Below, one piece after another: positions 27,624 to 35,319 of a stretch of DNA of 64,000 nucleotides. The notes beneath the pieces were generated by a model. The model was not told the origin of the DNA and did not search any database. It saw nothing but the letters and a program-made list of their open reading frames with translations. Each line of letters starts with the position of its first letter. The first letter of the stretch is position 1. A program made the translations under genes and the position numbers. The DNA is taken from contig NZ_JACNMM010000003.1 in NCBI RefSeq assembly GCF_020529025.1, positions 543,553-607,552 of the forward strand, read 5' to 3'. The stretch comes from Oceaniglobus trochenteri (GTDB lineage: Bacteria; Pseudomonadota; Alphaproteobacteria; Rhodobacterales; Rhodobacteraceae).

Positions 27624-28643
27624 CTAGGGTTTTCTCTTTGGTTCGTTGGACCGAACAGGCGGGAACAACTCAAGCGCGTTCGCCGCCTTCCGAAGGTGAT
27701 CCGGCGAGAATTTAGCATAGGTTGACCGGGTAATGTTCGGGTTAGTGTGGCCCAGGTACTGTGCGATTTCCTCAATCGGCACTCCCGCCTCTGCCATGAA
27801 ACGGCCAGCGGTTCGGCGCAGGTCGTGCGGTGTGCAGTGGTCTATCCCGGCACGGGTGACAGCGGCATTGAACCCGGTCTTTATTGAGCCAACCTTGCGC
27901 CCGCCCCATTCCACGACAAAATTGGACAGCGCGGCAGCCTTCGCTGTTTGCAAGGCCCCGATCAGGCTGTCGTTGATCGGCACAGTGGCGCGTCCTTTGC
28001 GCGGGCCAATGTCGTTCGCTGCCAGCCGGATCACGCGGCGTTCAAGGTCAACCCGGTCCCATGTCAGTTCAAGGATGGCCCCGGTGCGCCCTGCCGTGGT
28101 CACCATCAACAGCATGGCCAGCTTGATATGCGGTTCACTGGCGGCATCCAACAGCACTGCCAATTCGGCTCTGGTCAGGTAGCGTTCGCGGGGCGGTGGC
28201 GTGGACGGCATATCAATCGCTGGAACGGTGTGTACCAGTTTCGCCTTGCGCGCCCAGATCATTGCCGACCGAAGGCACCCCAACTCCGTGCGGATCGTGG
28301 CATCCTTACGCCCATGCTTGCGGCGGGTGGCAATGTACCCACGGCAATCGTCTGCCGTGATGCTTTCGGCGGTCATGTGGCCAAAGACAGGAAGAACATT
28401 TCTGCCAACCTGCGCCAACTTCGCGGCCTGCCTGCGCTCCCCCATTTCCACCTGATAAGCCTCCCATATCTGCTTGACCGTCACCCCGCTGGCCGGGGCG
28501 GAAACCTGGATGATCAGGTCGCGGGCTTCGCGCTCTGCCTCTTTGACCGTGTGTGCCGCAAGACGATAGCGCCGCCGGGTTCCGGCCTCGTCCCACATGA
28601 CGACAAATCGGCCCTTGAGCCTTCCGATCCTGTAGTCCCGCAT
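27624..28643 (-). CDS. int: Prophage tyrosine-type integrase
   Basis: A 339-residue tyrosine recombinase with an N-terminal arm-binding part, a core-binding SAM-like domain (residues about 53 to 140) and a C-terminal catalytic domain with Arg186 (TAGRTGAI), the lysine region near 216, His273 and Arg276 (HDLRR), His299 (LGHTNPN) and the nucleophile Tyr309 (RSTYAKF). All catalytic residues are present, so it should be active. It would integrate and excise the phage at tRNA-Arg. It is the last gene of the leftward early operon and overlaps the excisionase gene by 130 bases. Confidence 0.95.
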   Translation of the reverse strand: MRDYRIGRLKGRFVVMWDEAGTRRRYRLAAHTVKEAEREARDLIIQVSAPASGVTVKQIWEAYQVEMGERRQAAKLAQVGRNVLPVFGHMTAESITADDCRGYIATRRKHGRKDATIRTELGCLRSAMIWARKAKLVHTVPAIDMPSTPPPRERYLTRAELAVLLDAASEPHIKLAMLLMVTTAGRTGAILELTWDRVDLERRVIRLAANDIGPRKGRATVPINDSLIGALQTAKAAALSNFVVEWGGRKVGSIKTGFNAAVTRAGIDHCTPHDLRRTAGRFMAEAGVPIEEIAQYLGHTNPNITRSTYAKFSPDHLRKAANALELFPPVRSNEPKRKP

Positions 28644-28795
28644 TCGTATGCCTCCACTGCCTGCGATGTAATCCGCATCATGCGCCCGACGCGAAAGGCA
28701 GGCAATCGCCGTTCCCTGACCATCTGCCGAACAGTCTCGGCACTGCACCCCCAGCGGTCAGCAAGCATTTCAGCGGTGTAAACCGGCGCGGCCAT
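28514..28795 (-). CDS. xis: Excisionase-like helix-turn-helix protein
   Basis: A 93-residue protein with an N-terminal MerR/HTH_17-type winged helix (YTAEMLADRWGCSAETVRQMVRERRLPAFRVG), as in phage excisionases, and a basic unstructured C-terminal tail. GGGGGAGAG precedes the ATG. Its 3' end lies within the integrase coding region in another frame, a common int/xis arrangement. It would bend attachment-site DNA to favour excision. Confidence 0.72.
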   Translation of the reverse strand: MAAPVYTAEMLADRWGCSAETVRQMVRERRLPAFRVGRMMRITSQAVEAYECGTTGSEGSRADLSSCGTRPEPGGAIVLRHTRSKRQSAKPAT

Positions 28796-28797
28796 GG

Positions 28798-28923
28798 TCA
28801 CTCTCCCCCTTGATAGGCATCAACAACAGCGCGGGCCGTTTTCCCCAAAGCGGATGGGTCAAGGGCAAGCACGATGATGATAACCATCAAGATAAGCGCA
28901 ATGGTTTCCCCCAAATACTTCAT
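28798..28923 (-). CDS. Small single-pass membrane protein
   Basis: A 41-residue frame starting at 28923 with one hydrophobic helix (IALILMVIIIVLAL) and a short charged tail. Its stop overlaps the start region of xis, and it lies 2 bases after the stop of the next upstream gene, as expected in this operon. No known family is recognised. Confidence 0.6.
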   Translation of the reverse strand: MKYLGETIALILMVIIIVLALDPSALGKTARAVVDAYQGGE

Positions 28924-28925
28924 GG

Positions 28926-29249
28926 TCACCCCTCCTCCCCACGCAGGCCGAATGCAGCCATGATGGTTGCGCGGTGGTGGGCATCGGCGGCGGCTTTGGC
29001 GGCTTCAAAACCAAGCCACATGGATATGTCGCTAAATCCGGCGCCCTCAAGTTTGTAGGGCATGGCCATCCCTGAATACTTGGTTATTCTATATGGCCCG
29101 GACACCCAGAAGGTGCTGTGCCTCTCGCTCCACACCAGCGGCTTGATCGCCCCAGGCAGCGCCCGCACGATGGCATCGGCCATATCGGCGTCGTCAAGCC
29201 ATTTGCGGCGGTGGAGCACGTCAATGATCGTTTCGCGAAGGTCAGTCAT
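28926..29249 (-). CDS. Phage hypothetical protein
   Basis: A 107-residue protein of the leftward early operon. It begins with a helical acidic segment (LRETIIDVLHRRKWLDDADMADAIVRAL), followed by a beta-rich centre (WSERHSTFWVSGPYRITKYSG) and a helical end. It resembles short accessory proteins common in Rhodobacterales phages, but I assign no function. It overlaps its upstream neighbour by 8 bases. Confidence 0.7.
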   Translation of the reverse strand: MTDLRETIIDVLHRRKWLDDADMADAIVRALPGAIKPLVWSERHSTFWVSGPYRITKYSGMAMPYKLEGAGFSDISMWLGFEAAKAAADAHHRATIMAAFGLRGEEG

Positions 29250-29535
29250 GGTATCCCCAATTCACCTTCTTCCGCATGGCTTTCATTTCTCGCCTGTTGC
29301 GGGCCGATTTTTTTATCCATTGATCCGCTTGCCCTATCTCGGCTGCGTCTCCGGCTGATTTCACGGCATTTCTGACCACGCCCTGAATGCTGCGCTTCGC
29401 GCTAGACCACGCAACAGCCCTCGCTGCGTCTGGATACATCGCCTCGATATGATCGCTGACCAACGCCGCAACTTCTTTTGCGATCCTGTCGGTTATGTCG
29501 TCAGACATGGCCGGTATGGGAAGGTCGGCAGTCAT
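29242..29535 (-). CDS. Phage hypothetical protein
   Basis: A 97-residue helical protein with a basic C-terminal tail (SARNRREMKAMRKKVNWG). GGGGGAG precedes the ATG at 29535. An upstream in-frame start lies inside the next gene and lacks a ribosome site. The function is unknown. Confidence 0.65.
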   Translation of the reverse strand: MTADLPIPAMSDDITDRIAKEVAALVSDHIEAMYPDAARAVAWSSAKRSIQGVVRNAVKSAGDAAEIGQADQWIKKSARNRREMKAMRKKVNWGYHD

Positions 29536-29537
29536 GG

Positions 29538-29846
29538 TCACTCCCCCCTCTGCTGCGCCAGGTAGCGCCGGTAATCGGGGTCGTGGTGCGCGGGCAGCAA
29601 AGCGGCGCTGGCGATCCTCTGGCACTCGGCAAGGCTCTGGTTTAGCCTGATCCTTTCCAGCGCGTCCCGCATCTCGTCACGCTCGGCAGCGATAGCCCCG
29701 CACACGGTTTTCACCGCCTCATTGCGCTGCGCCCGAAGGCGCGAAACCTCGGCCATAGCCGCATTGCAGCAATCGTTCGCGTGGTTCCGTTCCGCGATCA
29801 GATCAGCAACCATATCATCACGGTAGTCTTTCTTTGCGTCACTCAT
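29538..29846 (-). CDS. Phage hypothetical coiled-coil protein
   Basis: A 102-residue protein rich in Arg, Glu and Ala with a long predicted helix (AMAEVSRLRAQRNEAVKT, then AAERDEMRDALERI). It overlaps the upstream cysteine-cluster gene by 8 bases. No function is recognised. Confidence 0.7.
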   Translation of the reverse strand: MSDAKKDYRDDMVADLIAERNHANDCCNAAMAEVSRLRAQRNEAVKTVCGAIAAERDEMRDALERIRLNQSLAECQRIASAALLPAHHDPDYRRYLAQQRGE

Positions 29847-30225
29847 GGCGGGCCTCCGCTTCCATGGACTTGAGAATGGCTCGACTCTTGATTTCGGATA
29901 TTTTTCTTTTAGGCCCGCATCCGTGGGGGCATTTCATAAGGGGATGATCCGTTGCGCCGAAAAGTCGGCAAACGGTTGGGCGGGTTTCATATATTGAGCA
30001 TTTCCCTTGGCGAAGAAAAGGGCAGTCTCCGGTCTCAAGCGCGCGGCGGGCCACCCAATTCTTACCCCCGAATCGCTCCCATTGCTCCAAGGGCCAAACT
30101 TTCATAGCGTCTTGCTTTTCAACATCAGAAAACGGGACGATACCGCAGCAGTCATGACAATCGGTTTTGCATGAAAAGGACGGTATCAGCGCCCTGATGG
30201 CGGCGGGGTCTGGTGTCGTGGTCAT
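29839..30225 (-). CDS. YkgJ-family cysteine-cluster protein
   Basis: A 128-residue protein with the YkgJ pattern: SCKTDCHDCCGIVPF near residue 18, CPFLRQGKCSIYETRPTVCRLF in the middle, and CPHGCGPKR near the end. The cysteines probably bind zinc or an Fe-S cluster. The family's biochemical role is not settled; some members are annotated as zinc or iron chelatins. Its presence in a phage early operon is less usual. It overlaps both neighbours by 4 to 8 bases. Confidence 0.85.
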   Translation of the reverse strand: MTTTPDPAAIRALIPSFSCKTDCHDCCGIVPFSDVEKQDAMKVWPLEQWERFGGKNWVARRALETGDCPFLRQGKCSIYETRPTVCRLFGATDHPLMKCPHGCGPKRKISEIKSRAILKSMEAEARHE

Positions 30226-30425
30226 GCTGTATCTCCGAATAAATCACGCTGTGCGGGGTGGGTGTCGATACCGGCGGCTTCACGGCGGGCCTTCGCCGCG
30301 ACAGAGAGAAGCCAAAAGGCAAAACCCCTCTGACGCGACCTTCCCCGACAAGCACGGGCTTGTTGAAGGTTCACCCGAGCGTAGTGGATCAGGAACGCGC
30401 GGCGGGCTTCGGGCGTTTCAGTCAT
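30222..30425 (-). CDS. Phage hypothetical basic protein
   Basis: A 67-residue, Arg-rich protein (QQARACRGRSRQRGFAFWLL) ending in DLFGDTA. It overlaps both neighbours by 4 bases, which supports translation. The function is unknown. Confidence 0.7.
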   Translation of the reverse strand: MTETPEARRAFLIHYARVNLQQARACRGRSRQRGFAFWLLSVAAKARREAAGIDTHPAQRDLFGDTA

Positions 30426-30748
30426 TTCACCCCCTTCACAGTCAGCAACCCGGCCTCGAACACGCGGATTTGCGTCAGCACCATGGCCCGGAGAATGTCG
30501 TCGTCGCCTGCCGTGCCCTCGTTGGCGTGGCAGTACGCGCAGCCGTGGTAGGCGTGGAAGTCGTGCGGCTTCTGCCCCATGCCAGCGGCGGTGAACCGGC
30601 GAACATGGCAAAGCACGGTGGTTTCGCCGCCACCATCGCAGCCGGGCAGTTGCATCGTGCATCGTTGGCCGCGCGCGAACTGGCGCAGCGGGGCGGATAC
30701 CGCGCGGGGCGTTTTCAGGCCGGGGGCGGGGCGGTTCATGAGGTTCAT
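30422..30748 (-). CDS. DUF1364 family protein, HNH-like nuclease candidate
   Basis: A 108-residue protein with paired metal-binding residues: Cys30 and Cys37 (GQRCTMQLPGC), Cys47 and His48 (VLCHVRR), then the His/Cys cluster FHAYHGCAYCH. DUF1364 proteins occur in phage recombination modules next to NinB, as here, and are thought to be small HNH-type nucleases. I chose the ATG at 30748, inside the last codons of ninB, giving a 4-base overlap. Confidence 0.82.
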   Translation of the reverse strand: MNLMNRPAPGLKTPRAVSAPLRQFARGQRCTMQLPGCDGGGETTVLCHVRRFTAAGMGQKPHDFHAYHGCAYCHANEGTAGDDDILRAMVLTQIRVFEAGLLTVKGVK

Positions 30749-31137
30749 GCATCGGCCCTTTCCGGTTCCATCCATTGCACCCCGTGTCGGTCGCCATACT
30801 CGGCAATGACCGTGATAAGGTCCGCCATCTGGCGCACTGTCAGGCGAGATGATCGAAACCCGATAGGGAACGGCCCGCTGCCGTCCAGCCCTTCGCAGAA
30901 CTGCACCTGGTGGCCGAGAGATTGCATGAACGCGCACTTCCAGACCTCTGGCACCCACTTCCGGCCTTCGGGCTTGGCGCGGGAAATGTCCGAGAGCATG
31001 GCCCACATGCGGGCGTTCTGGTCTGCGTTGCGTGTGGCTTCGGATATCCTGACCACAGCATCAACCGGCGCGCGGTCGATAAGGCCCTTCGCGAACCTGC
31101 GCTGCGTGTCGCCCCGAAGAATGACGGTCTGTGCCAT
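30745..31137 (-). CDS. ninB: NinB-like recombination protein
   Basis: A 130-residue protein matching the NinB (lambda Orf) family: RNADQNARMWAMLSDISRAKPEGRKWVPEVWKCAFMQSLG, and then LTVRQMADLITVIAEYGDRHGVQW. Lambda Orf binds single-stranded DNA and SSB and replaces RecFOR functions in phage recombination. It sits between a DUF1364 nuclease candidate and the ERF module, forming one recombination cassette. Confidence 0.9.
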   Translation of the reverse strand: MAQTVILRGDTQRRFAKGLIDRAPVDAVVRISEATRNADQNARMWAMLSDISRAKPEGRKWVPEVWKCAFMQSLGHQVQFCEGLDGSGPFPIGFRSSRLTVRQMADLITVIAEYGDRHGVQWMEPERADA

Positions 31138-31832
31138 CAGAACGCTTCCTTGGTCGTCCAGACTTTCACCCCGGCCATGCCCTGCGAACGGTGATTGCGA
31201 CGGGCGTAGTCATCAAGGAATGCCACCATCGCAGGCCGATCATTGGCGATGATCCAGTTGAGCAATTCCTTTTGGCTCTCCACCTCGTAATGGTGGACGG
31301 TGCGCATTCCCTTGACCTGGTCCTTGCTGCCGGCGCTGGCCGCTTTCTGGGCATCCATGGCGGCTTGTTTCGCGGCGGCGGCTTCGCGTTGCGCCTCAAG
31401 GTCAGCGGCATTCGCGGCGGCTGCTTTTGCCTCGGCTTCCCGGCGGGCCTTGTCTGCGGCCTCCCATGCGGCACGTTCCTCTGCCCTCTTTTCCTCGGCC
31501 AGCTTGGCCTTGTACGGGGCGACACATGCCACCAGAGCCGATTGCATCCGCTCGGCGTCGTCGGTGTAAACCTTGACCGCTGCAACCTCGGCCTTCCAAG
31601 CCTTGTGGAGGGGTTCGGTGCGTTCCTTTCCGGCCTTGGTCAGTTCGGCCTTGTAGGTCTTGAACTGTTTCAGAAGATCAGCAACGGCGTCGTGCTGGGC
31701 CTCGTTCTCGACAACTGCGCCGTCCGTCCAGTTCGCCACTTCCATGAGAAGATCGTCATAGGCGCTGGTGACAGCTTCGATAGGGTCGGGTGCGCCGTTG
31801 TGTCCGATGCCAGCGGGGGTCATATCGTTCAT
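31137..31832 (-). CDS. Phage hypothetical protein with long coiled coil
   Basis: A 231-residue protein. A compact N-terminal domain (to about residue 95) is followed by a long Ala/Lys/Glu-rich helix (LAEEKRAEERAAWEAADKAR through about residue 165) and a C-terminal domain with HHYEVESQKELLNWIIAND. It lies between ninB and the ERF gene and is probably part of the recombination module, but no reaction can be named. Confidence 0.75.
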   Translation of the reverse strand: MNDMTPAGIGHNGAPDPIEAVTSAYDDLLMEVANWTDGAVVENEAQHDAVADLLKQFKTYKAELTKAGKERTEPLHKAWKAEVAAVKVYTDDAERMQSALVACVAPYKAKLAEEKRAEERAAWEAADKARREAEAKAAAANAADLEAQREAAAAKQAAMDAQKAASAGSKDQVKGMRTVHHYEVESQKELLNWIIANDRPAMVAFLDDYARRNHRSQGMAGVKVWTTKEAF

Positions 31833-31843
31833 GGTGCTTCTCC

Positions 31844-32677
31844 TTAGAAGGGGATTTTGTCGCCGCCCAGATCGTCGGCGGGCTGTTCCAGCGCATCCTT
31901 GCGGGTGTCCTTCTCTGCCTCGACGTGGGCGGCTTGTTCGGGGTCGAACCTGCGGACGGTCGCCAGATCGGACTTGAAGCGTTCATCCGTCCAGATCGCT
32001 TTGAGTTCGGTCAGCGTTTTCGCCCGTTGGACGGCCTGCATAAGCTGGCGCGACAGTTGGGCCGCGTTCGACTTTGGAAGCTGTTGAACTCCATCGCGGT
32101 TTTCGCGATGGTCCTGGACCTGTGGCGCTGCGCCCTGCGCATCGTCGTCAACCTCGGCGGACAGGCCAAGCGCAGCCTTGAGGGTGTACCGCTGCAAATA
32201 GGTGACGGCGCTTCCCACGGCCTGAAAGTTGTTCTTGTTGCCAGACTGATCGGGCGCCCCGGCAAGCGTTGTTTCCTCGCTATGCCCCAGGCGGTGCGAA
32301 ATGATGCACGTCACCATGACACCGCCCTGTTGGCTGGTGCGGTAGCGGTACGAAAGCCCGTGCTTGGAAAGGATCGGGTCGATCACCTTGGCGATGCCCG
32401 AAAGCGTTTCGTGCTTGTAGTGGGTCCGCCCTTTCTGGGTGGTGAAGTCCACCTCGGCATCCTTGATGATCGGCGGGATTTCCGAACGGGCCTCGGCAAG
32501 CGCTTGGGAAAAGGCTACCATGGCGCTGTGAGCGTCCATTCGCTCTTTCATCGCCAGCATCCGTTCCAGCTTGTCGAGGTCAGACGCCGGGTCGGTGACC
32601 ATGCGTTCGATCATCGAAACCATCGGATCGGCGGGCAGGTGGTTTTCCGGGTGTTCGATCTTGGCGAGATTGCTCAT
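31844..32677 (-). CDS. erf: ERF-family single-strand annealing recombinase
   Basis: A 277-residue protein with the ERF core (residues about 45 to 180): HSAMVAFSQALAEARSEIPPI, THYKHETLSGIAKVIDPILSKHGLSYRY, and VGSAVTYLQRYTLKAALGL. ERF proteins anneal complementary single strands in phage recombination and circularisation. The C-terminal end DDLGGDKIPF resembles the acidic tip of SSB proteins, which recruits partners. No exonuclease gene of the lambda-exo type is seen alongside. Confidence 0.92.
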   Translation of the reverse strand: MSNLAKIEHPENHLPADPMVSMIERMVTDPASDLDKLERMLAMKERMDAHSAMVAFSQALAEARSEIPPIIKDAEVDFTTQKGRTHYKHETLSGIAKVIDPILSKHGLSYRYRTSQQGGVMVTCIISHRLGHSEETTLAGAPDQSGNKNNFQAVGSAVTYLQRYTLKAALGLSAEVDDDAQGAAPQVQDHRENRDGVQQLPKSNAAQLSRQLMQAVQRAKTLTELKAIWTDERFKSDLATVRRFDPEQAAHVEAEKDTRKDALEQPADDLGGDKIPF

Positions 32678-32687
32678 GGTGCTTCCC

Positions 32688-32930
32688 TCAAAAGCAGGCT
32701 GCGCCGTTTGCGCAGGCGGTGGCGTAGTCGATTGCGGCGGTCTGGTAGGCGCGGTAAATCAGCCATCCGATGTACAGGATCACGCCATTCACAGCGGCAC
32801 CGGCGATGGCCCAGCCCAGAAGGCACAGGCCGAAGGGCAGGCGCGGGGGTTCGTCGCCAAGCGGCTTGGCGCTGTCCCAGACGTGGAAAGCCTCAAGCGC
32901 GGCATCGGGGCGGGGCGGGTGGTCGGTCAT
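32688..32930 (-). CDS. Phage small membrane protein
   Basis: An 80-residue protein with a cytosolic-type proline-rich N terminus and one or two membrane helices (FGLCLLGWAIAGAAVNGVILYIGWLIY). It overlaps the DUF551 gene by 4 bases. The function is unknown; membrane proteins in early operons can be superinfection-exclusion factors, but nothing specific supports that here. Confidence 0.65.
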   Translation of the reverse strand: MTDHPPRPDAALEAFHVWDSAKPLGDEPPRLPFGLCLLGWAIAGAAVNGVILYIGWLIYRAYQTAAIDYATACANGAACF

Positions 32931-33292
32931 GACGCCACCGGGGGCTTGGGAAGCGGCATCCAGTGGGTAGGCGGGTTGTCCCGGTCATGCAGGACGCCAA
33001 GCCCGCCGTAATACGACTTCCAAAACGGGCGCGGATTCTTGGCAAATTCATCCCTGTCGAATTTAGAGATGGTTCGACGTGATCCGCGACCAATTCTGTC
33101 TGGTCGGTGCAGCCATACCGGCGTCCCGTCCTTCGGGGCTGTCTCAATCGGTTGCCACTGCGGCTGGCACAGGTCTGCGCGGACGTATTCGGTGGTTTCA
33201 CCATTTGGGTCGTCATGGTTCCGCCACACGCCTCCCTCCCGTCCGCCCCAACCGGTCACCTGCTGCGCACAAATCCGTTCCGGGGCGCTCAT
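32927..33292 (-). CDS. DUF551-like phage protein
   Basis: A 121-residue protein with the DUF551 signature WQPIETAPKDGTPVWL and the closing PTHWMPLPKPP. DUF551 proteins are common in phage accessory regions, with no known function. The ATG overlaps the upstream stop by 4 bases (ATGA). Confidence 0.82.
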   Translation of the reverse strand: MSAPERICAQQVTGWGGREGGVWRNHDDPNGETTEYVRADLCQPQWQPIETAPKDGTPVWLHRPDRIGRGSRRTISKFDRDEFAKNPRPFWKSYYGGLGVLHDRDNPPTHWMPLPKPPVAS

Positions 33293-33450
33293 GACGCCAC
33301 CTGTTGTGCCGGATAGCCGTCAACAAGCGCGTCGGTGCGGCTGGCAATCTGCGCCAGCACATCACGCGGCACGGCGGCATCGCGCTTGCTGGCCTTGAGC
33401 GCGTCATAGGCGGCTTCGTTCAGCCGTTTCAGAGCGTCGAGCGTGGTCAT
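33289..33450 (-). CDS. Phage small helical protein
   Basis: A 53-residue helical, charged protein (LDALKRLNEAAYDALKASKRDAA). It overlaps both neighbours by 4 bases, which supports real translation. The function is unknown. Confidence 0.68.
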   Translation of the reverse strand: MTTLDALKRLNEAAYDALKASKRDAAVPRDVLAQIASRTDALVDGYPAQQVAS

Positions 33451-33662
33451 GTGTTCATCCTCTCGGCTTTCGCGATTTCAGCGCGGTTGATAGGCTGGCC
33501 CCAGGTCGTTCCGTGAGCGGAGAGCAGGGCGGCGTCTTTCTTGGCGGGGGCATGATCGGGGAGGATGCAACCGCCCCCGCCTGTTGCCCGGTCGAGCCGG
33601 GAATGGTTGAGGCTGGCGATATACGCCTGCTGCGTCGGGGTGAGGTTGGCGAGGCCGATCAT
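33447..33662 (-). CDS. Phage hypothetical protein
   Basis: A 71-residue protein with a glycine-rich stretch (DRATGGGGCILPDHAPAKKD). It overlaps neighbours by 4 bases on each side. No family is recognised. Confidence 0.65.
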   Translation of the reverse strand: MIGLANLTPTQQAYIASLNHSRLDRATGGGGCILPDHAPAKKDAALLSAHGTTWGQPINRAEIAKAERMNT

Positions 33663-33868
33663 TGCTCGGCATCCGCAGCGGCGGCGGCTATGGCCGCGTT
33701 AAAGGCGTCGGCAGCGGCAATAAGCGCTGCGCCATTCTCAGAGTAGATGCTGATGTATGCCCCATCAGCGTCGTAAATCGTCATGGTGCCTGCCTTCATG
33801 CCGCTAGCAGTGGGAAAGCTCATGGCATTCATGGCAGTGGCACTGTGCATGGATATGTTGACGCTCAT
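33659..33868 (-). CDS. Phage hypothetical protein
   Basis: A 69-residue protein with a beta-rich middle (TMTIYDADGAYISIYSENGAAL) and an Ala-rich helical end. The ATG at 33868 overlaps the upstream stop by 4 bases. The function is unknown. Confidence 0.65.
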   Translation of the reverse strand: MSVNISMHSATAMNAMSFPTASGMKAGTMTIYDADGAYISIYSENGAALIAAADAFNAAIAAAAADAEQ

Positions 33869-34149
33869 TGCGCGGCCCCCGCTGCACGTTCCGCCACCAT
33901 GAGGGGATGCGGCTTGTAAACCAGACCGTCGGTCACATCGTCGTATTCCCACGATCCAACCCGCATGTCGGCCCACTCCTGTGCTGCGGCTTCGCGCTTC
34001 TGCGAGGCTTCGCGGGCGGCGATTTCAGCGCGGGCGCGGTCACGGCCATACTGGCAATCGCAGTAGCCAGTGACGCGCGGGGCGGCTTCGTAAACGCGCT
34101 GTGTGCGCTCGCTGTACCAGCCGGTGTCGTTGCAGGTGGGGCAGGTCAT
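33865..34149 (-). CDS. Phage protein with DnaJ-like zinc-ribbon motif
   Basis: A 94-residue protein starting MTCPTCNDTGW with a second pair in YCDCQYG, a CxxC...CxC pattern like a small zinc ribbon. A charged helix follows (DRARAEIAAREASQKREAAAQEW). It probably binds zinc; its partner is unknown. Confidence 0.68.
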   Translation of the reverse strand: MTCPTCNDTGWYSERTQRVYEAAPRVTGYCDCQYGRDRARAEIAAREASQKREAAAQEWADMRVGSWEYDDVTDGLVYKPHPLMVAERAAGAAQ

Positions 34150-34442
34150 GGCTTGGCCTCGCTCTTGGCGTTATCCCAGATATTCCGGGCGTCGAGGGTC
34201 TGGCGGATAGCGATCTCCATTGCGCGTTTGGTCAGTGCCGTGGTGCCCGAAGCCACCAACATCCGAGCGTTGGTGGACTTTGCTAGTTCTTCGCCCACCT
34301 CGATAGCCGCAACGAGTTTTAGACGGGTGACGTCTACACGGACGTATTCAGCGCCTCGGGTCACCGCAGCATCAACATGCCAATCCCCTTGCCTGTTCTC
34401 AGTGTGGTGCGCGTCAGAAGCGGCCCATATCCAGTCAGGCAT
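34146..34442 (-). CDS. Phage hypothetical protein
   Basis: A 98-residue protein with a beta-rich start (DWIWAASDAHHTE, YVRVDVTRLK) and two helices (ALTKRAMEIAIRQTLDARNIW). The ATG at 34442 is chosen over a GTG two codons upstream. The function is unknown. Confidence 0.65.
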   Translation of the reverse strand: MPDWIWAASDAHHTENRQGDWHVDAAVTRGAEYVRVDVTRLKLVAAIEVGEELAKSTNARMLVASGTTALTKRAMEIAIRQTLDARNIWDNAKSEAKP

Positions 34443-34444
34443 AC

Positions 34445-34621
34445 TCACGATCCCAAACCCATCGTCACCTGCACGGGCAGGGCCGGGGCTGCGGGCGGGG
34501 GCATGTCGTCGTCACTGCGCGGCATCTTGAGCGTGACGGATTTGCGCTGAAAGGCGGCGATGGCAGCGGCGCGGTACAGATCGTCAGTCGCCGTGCCCTT
34601 GCGGGTGATGTAAATGGTCAT
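34445..34621 (-). CDS. Phage hypothetical protein
   Basis: A 58-residue protein (MTIYITRKGTATDDLYRAAA) with a proline-rich C terminus. It starts at 34621 and ends at the start of the next gene. The function is unknown. Confidence 0.6.
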   Translation of the reverse strand: MTIYITRKGTATDDLYRAAAIAAFQRKSVTLKMPRSDDDMPPPAAPALPVQVTMGLGS

Positions 34622-34676
34622 GGTGTTTCTCCTTGGTCCATGGTGCAGACGCCCGCGCGGGGCGGCTGGCGATGGA

Positions 34677-35159
34677 TCAGGTGGTGGTTGCCGGGTTGGC
34701 GTCGATGATCTGCAAAACAAGCGCTAGGTTACGGTCAGCCCAAGACAAGGCGTCGCTGTCCATCTGCGCCACCCACTTGAGGCCCGCTTCGGAATTCCAC
34801 TTTCGCCACTTGTCTATGGCGTGGCGCTGGCACCCGATTTGCAGATCGCTGGCAGTGTAGCCGATAGGCCACTTGTCGATCTGCATGGTGCGGACTTCCC
34901 GCATGTTGCCCATGCAAAGCAGGTCGGCATCGCAAAGGTCGGCACCGCGAAGGTTGGCACCGCGCAGGTTGGCATCGCAAAGGTCGGCACCGCGAAGGTT
35001 GGCACCGCGCAGGTTGGCATCGCACAGGTCGGCATCATTTCTCAAAGCCCATTTGACGGCGAGGCCGCGCTTCACGCTATCCGGCGCAGAGGGGGCGCAG
35101 TCGATTACTGCCGCGAACTGCACAGCGCCGGTCCACCGGTTGCGGATTTCGTACTGCAT
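34677..35159 (-). CDS. Pentapeptide-repeat protein, first gene after the leftward early promoter
   Basis: A 160-residue protein with eight consecutive pentapeptides of the A(D/N)Lxx type (residues 43 to 82: ADLCD, ANLRG and so on), forming about two coils of a right-handed quadrilateral beta-helix. A beta-rich N-terminal part and a Trp-rich helical C-terminal part (WRKWNSEAGLKWVAQMD) flank it. AGGGAGACGAG precedes the ATG. Some pentapeptide proteins mimic DNA and inhibit gyrase, but these need longer helices; here the role is unknown. As first gene under PL it would be expressed early and strongly. Confidence 0.82.
   Translation of the reverse strand: MQYEIRNRWTGAVQFAAVIDCAPSAPDSVKRGLAVKWALRNDADLCDANLRGANLRGADLCDANLRGANLRGADLCDADLLCMGNMREVRTMQIDKWPIGYTASDLQIGCQRHAIDKWRKWNSEAGLKWVAQMDSDALSWADRNLALVLQIIDANPATTT
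34932..35021. repeat. Two perfect 45-bp tandem repeats encoding pentapeptides
   Basis: Positions 34932-34976 and 34977-35021 are identical 45-mers. Each encodes three pentapeptides. The recent perfect duplication suggests the repeat number can change by slippage. Confidence 0.9.
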
Positions 35160-35290
35160 TCTCGTCTCCCTCTCTGACGCTGTGCGCCGTTGGTCCAAAC
35201 CGCCCCGTCCTTGCGCTGGAACAAACTCGGTCCAGATTTTCGCGCTATCGTCTGATACGCTGCGGTGGCCGGGGTGGCCGTCTGATGATG

Positions 35291-35319
35291 AAGTTATCCA
35301 CCAATGGTGGACACGTCAA
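35291..35319 (-). promoter_or_regulatory. PL-like early promoter (leftward)
   Basis: On the minus strand: -35 TTGACG (35319-35314), a 17-bp spacer, then -10 TAACTT (35296-35291). The spacer contains a perfect 15-bp operator palindrome. Transcription would start near 35284 and run leftward through the pentapeptide gene to int, with a leader of about 125 bases. Confidence 0.72.

Noticed and set aside
34932..35035. Possible CRISPR or VNTR array
   Set aside because: The repeats are in frame and encode pentapeptide repeats; there are no spacers.
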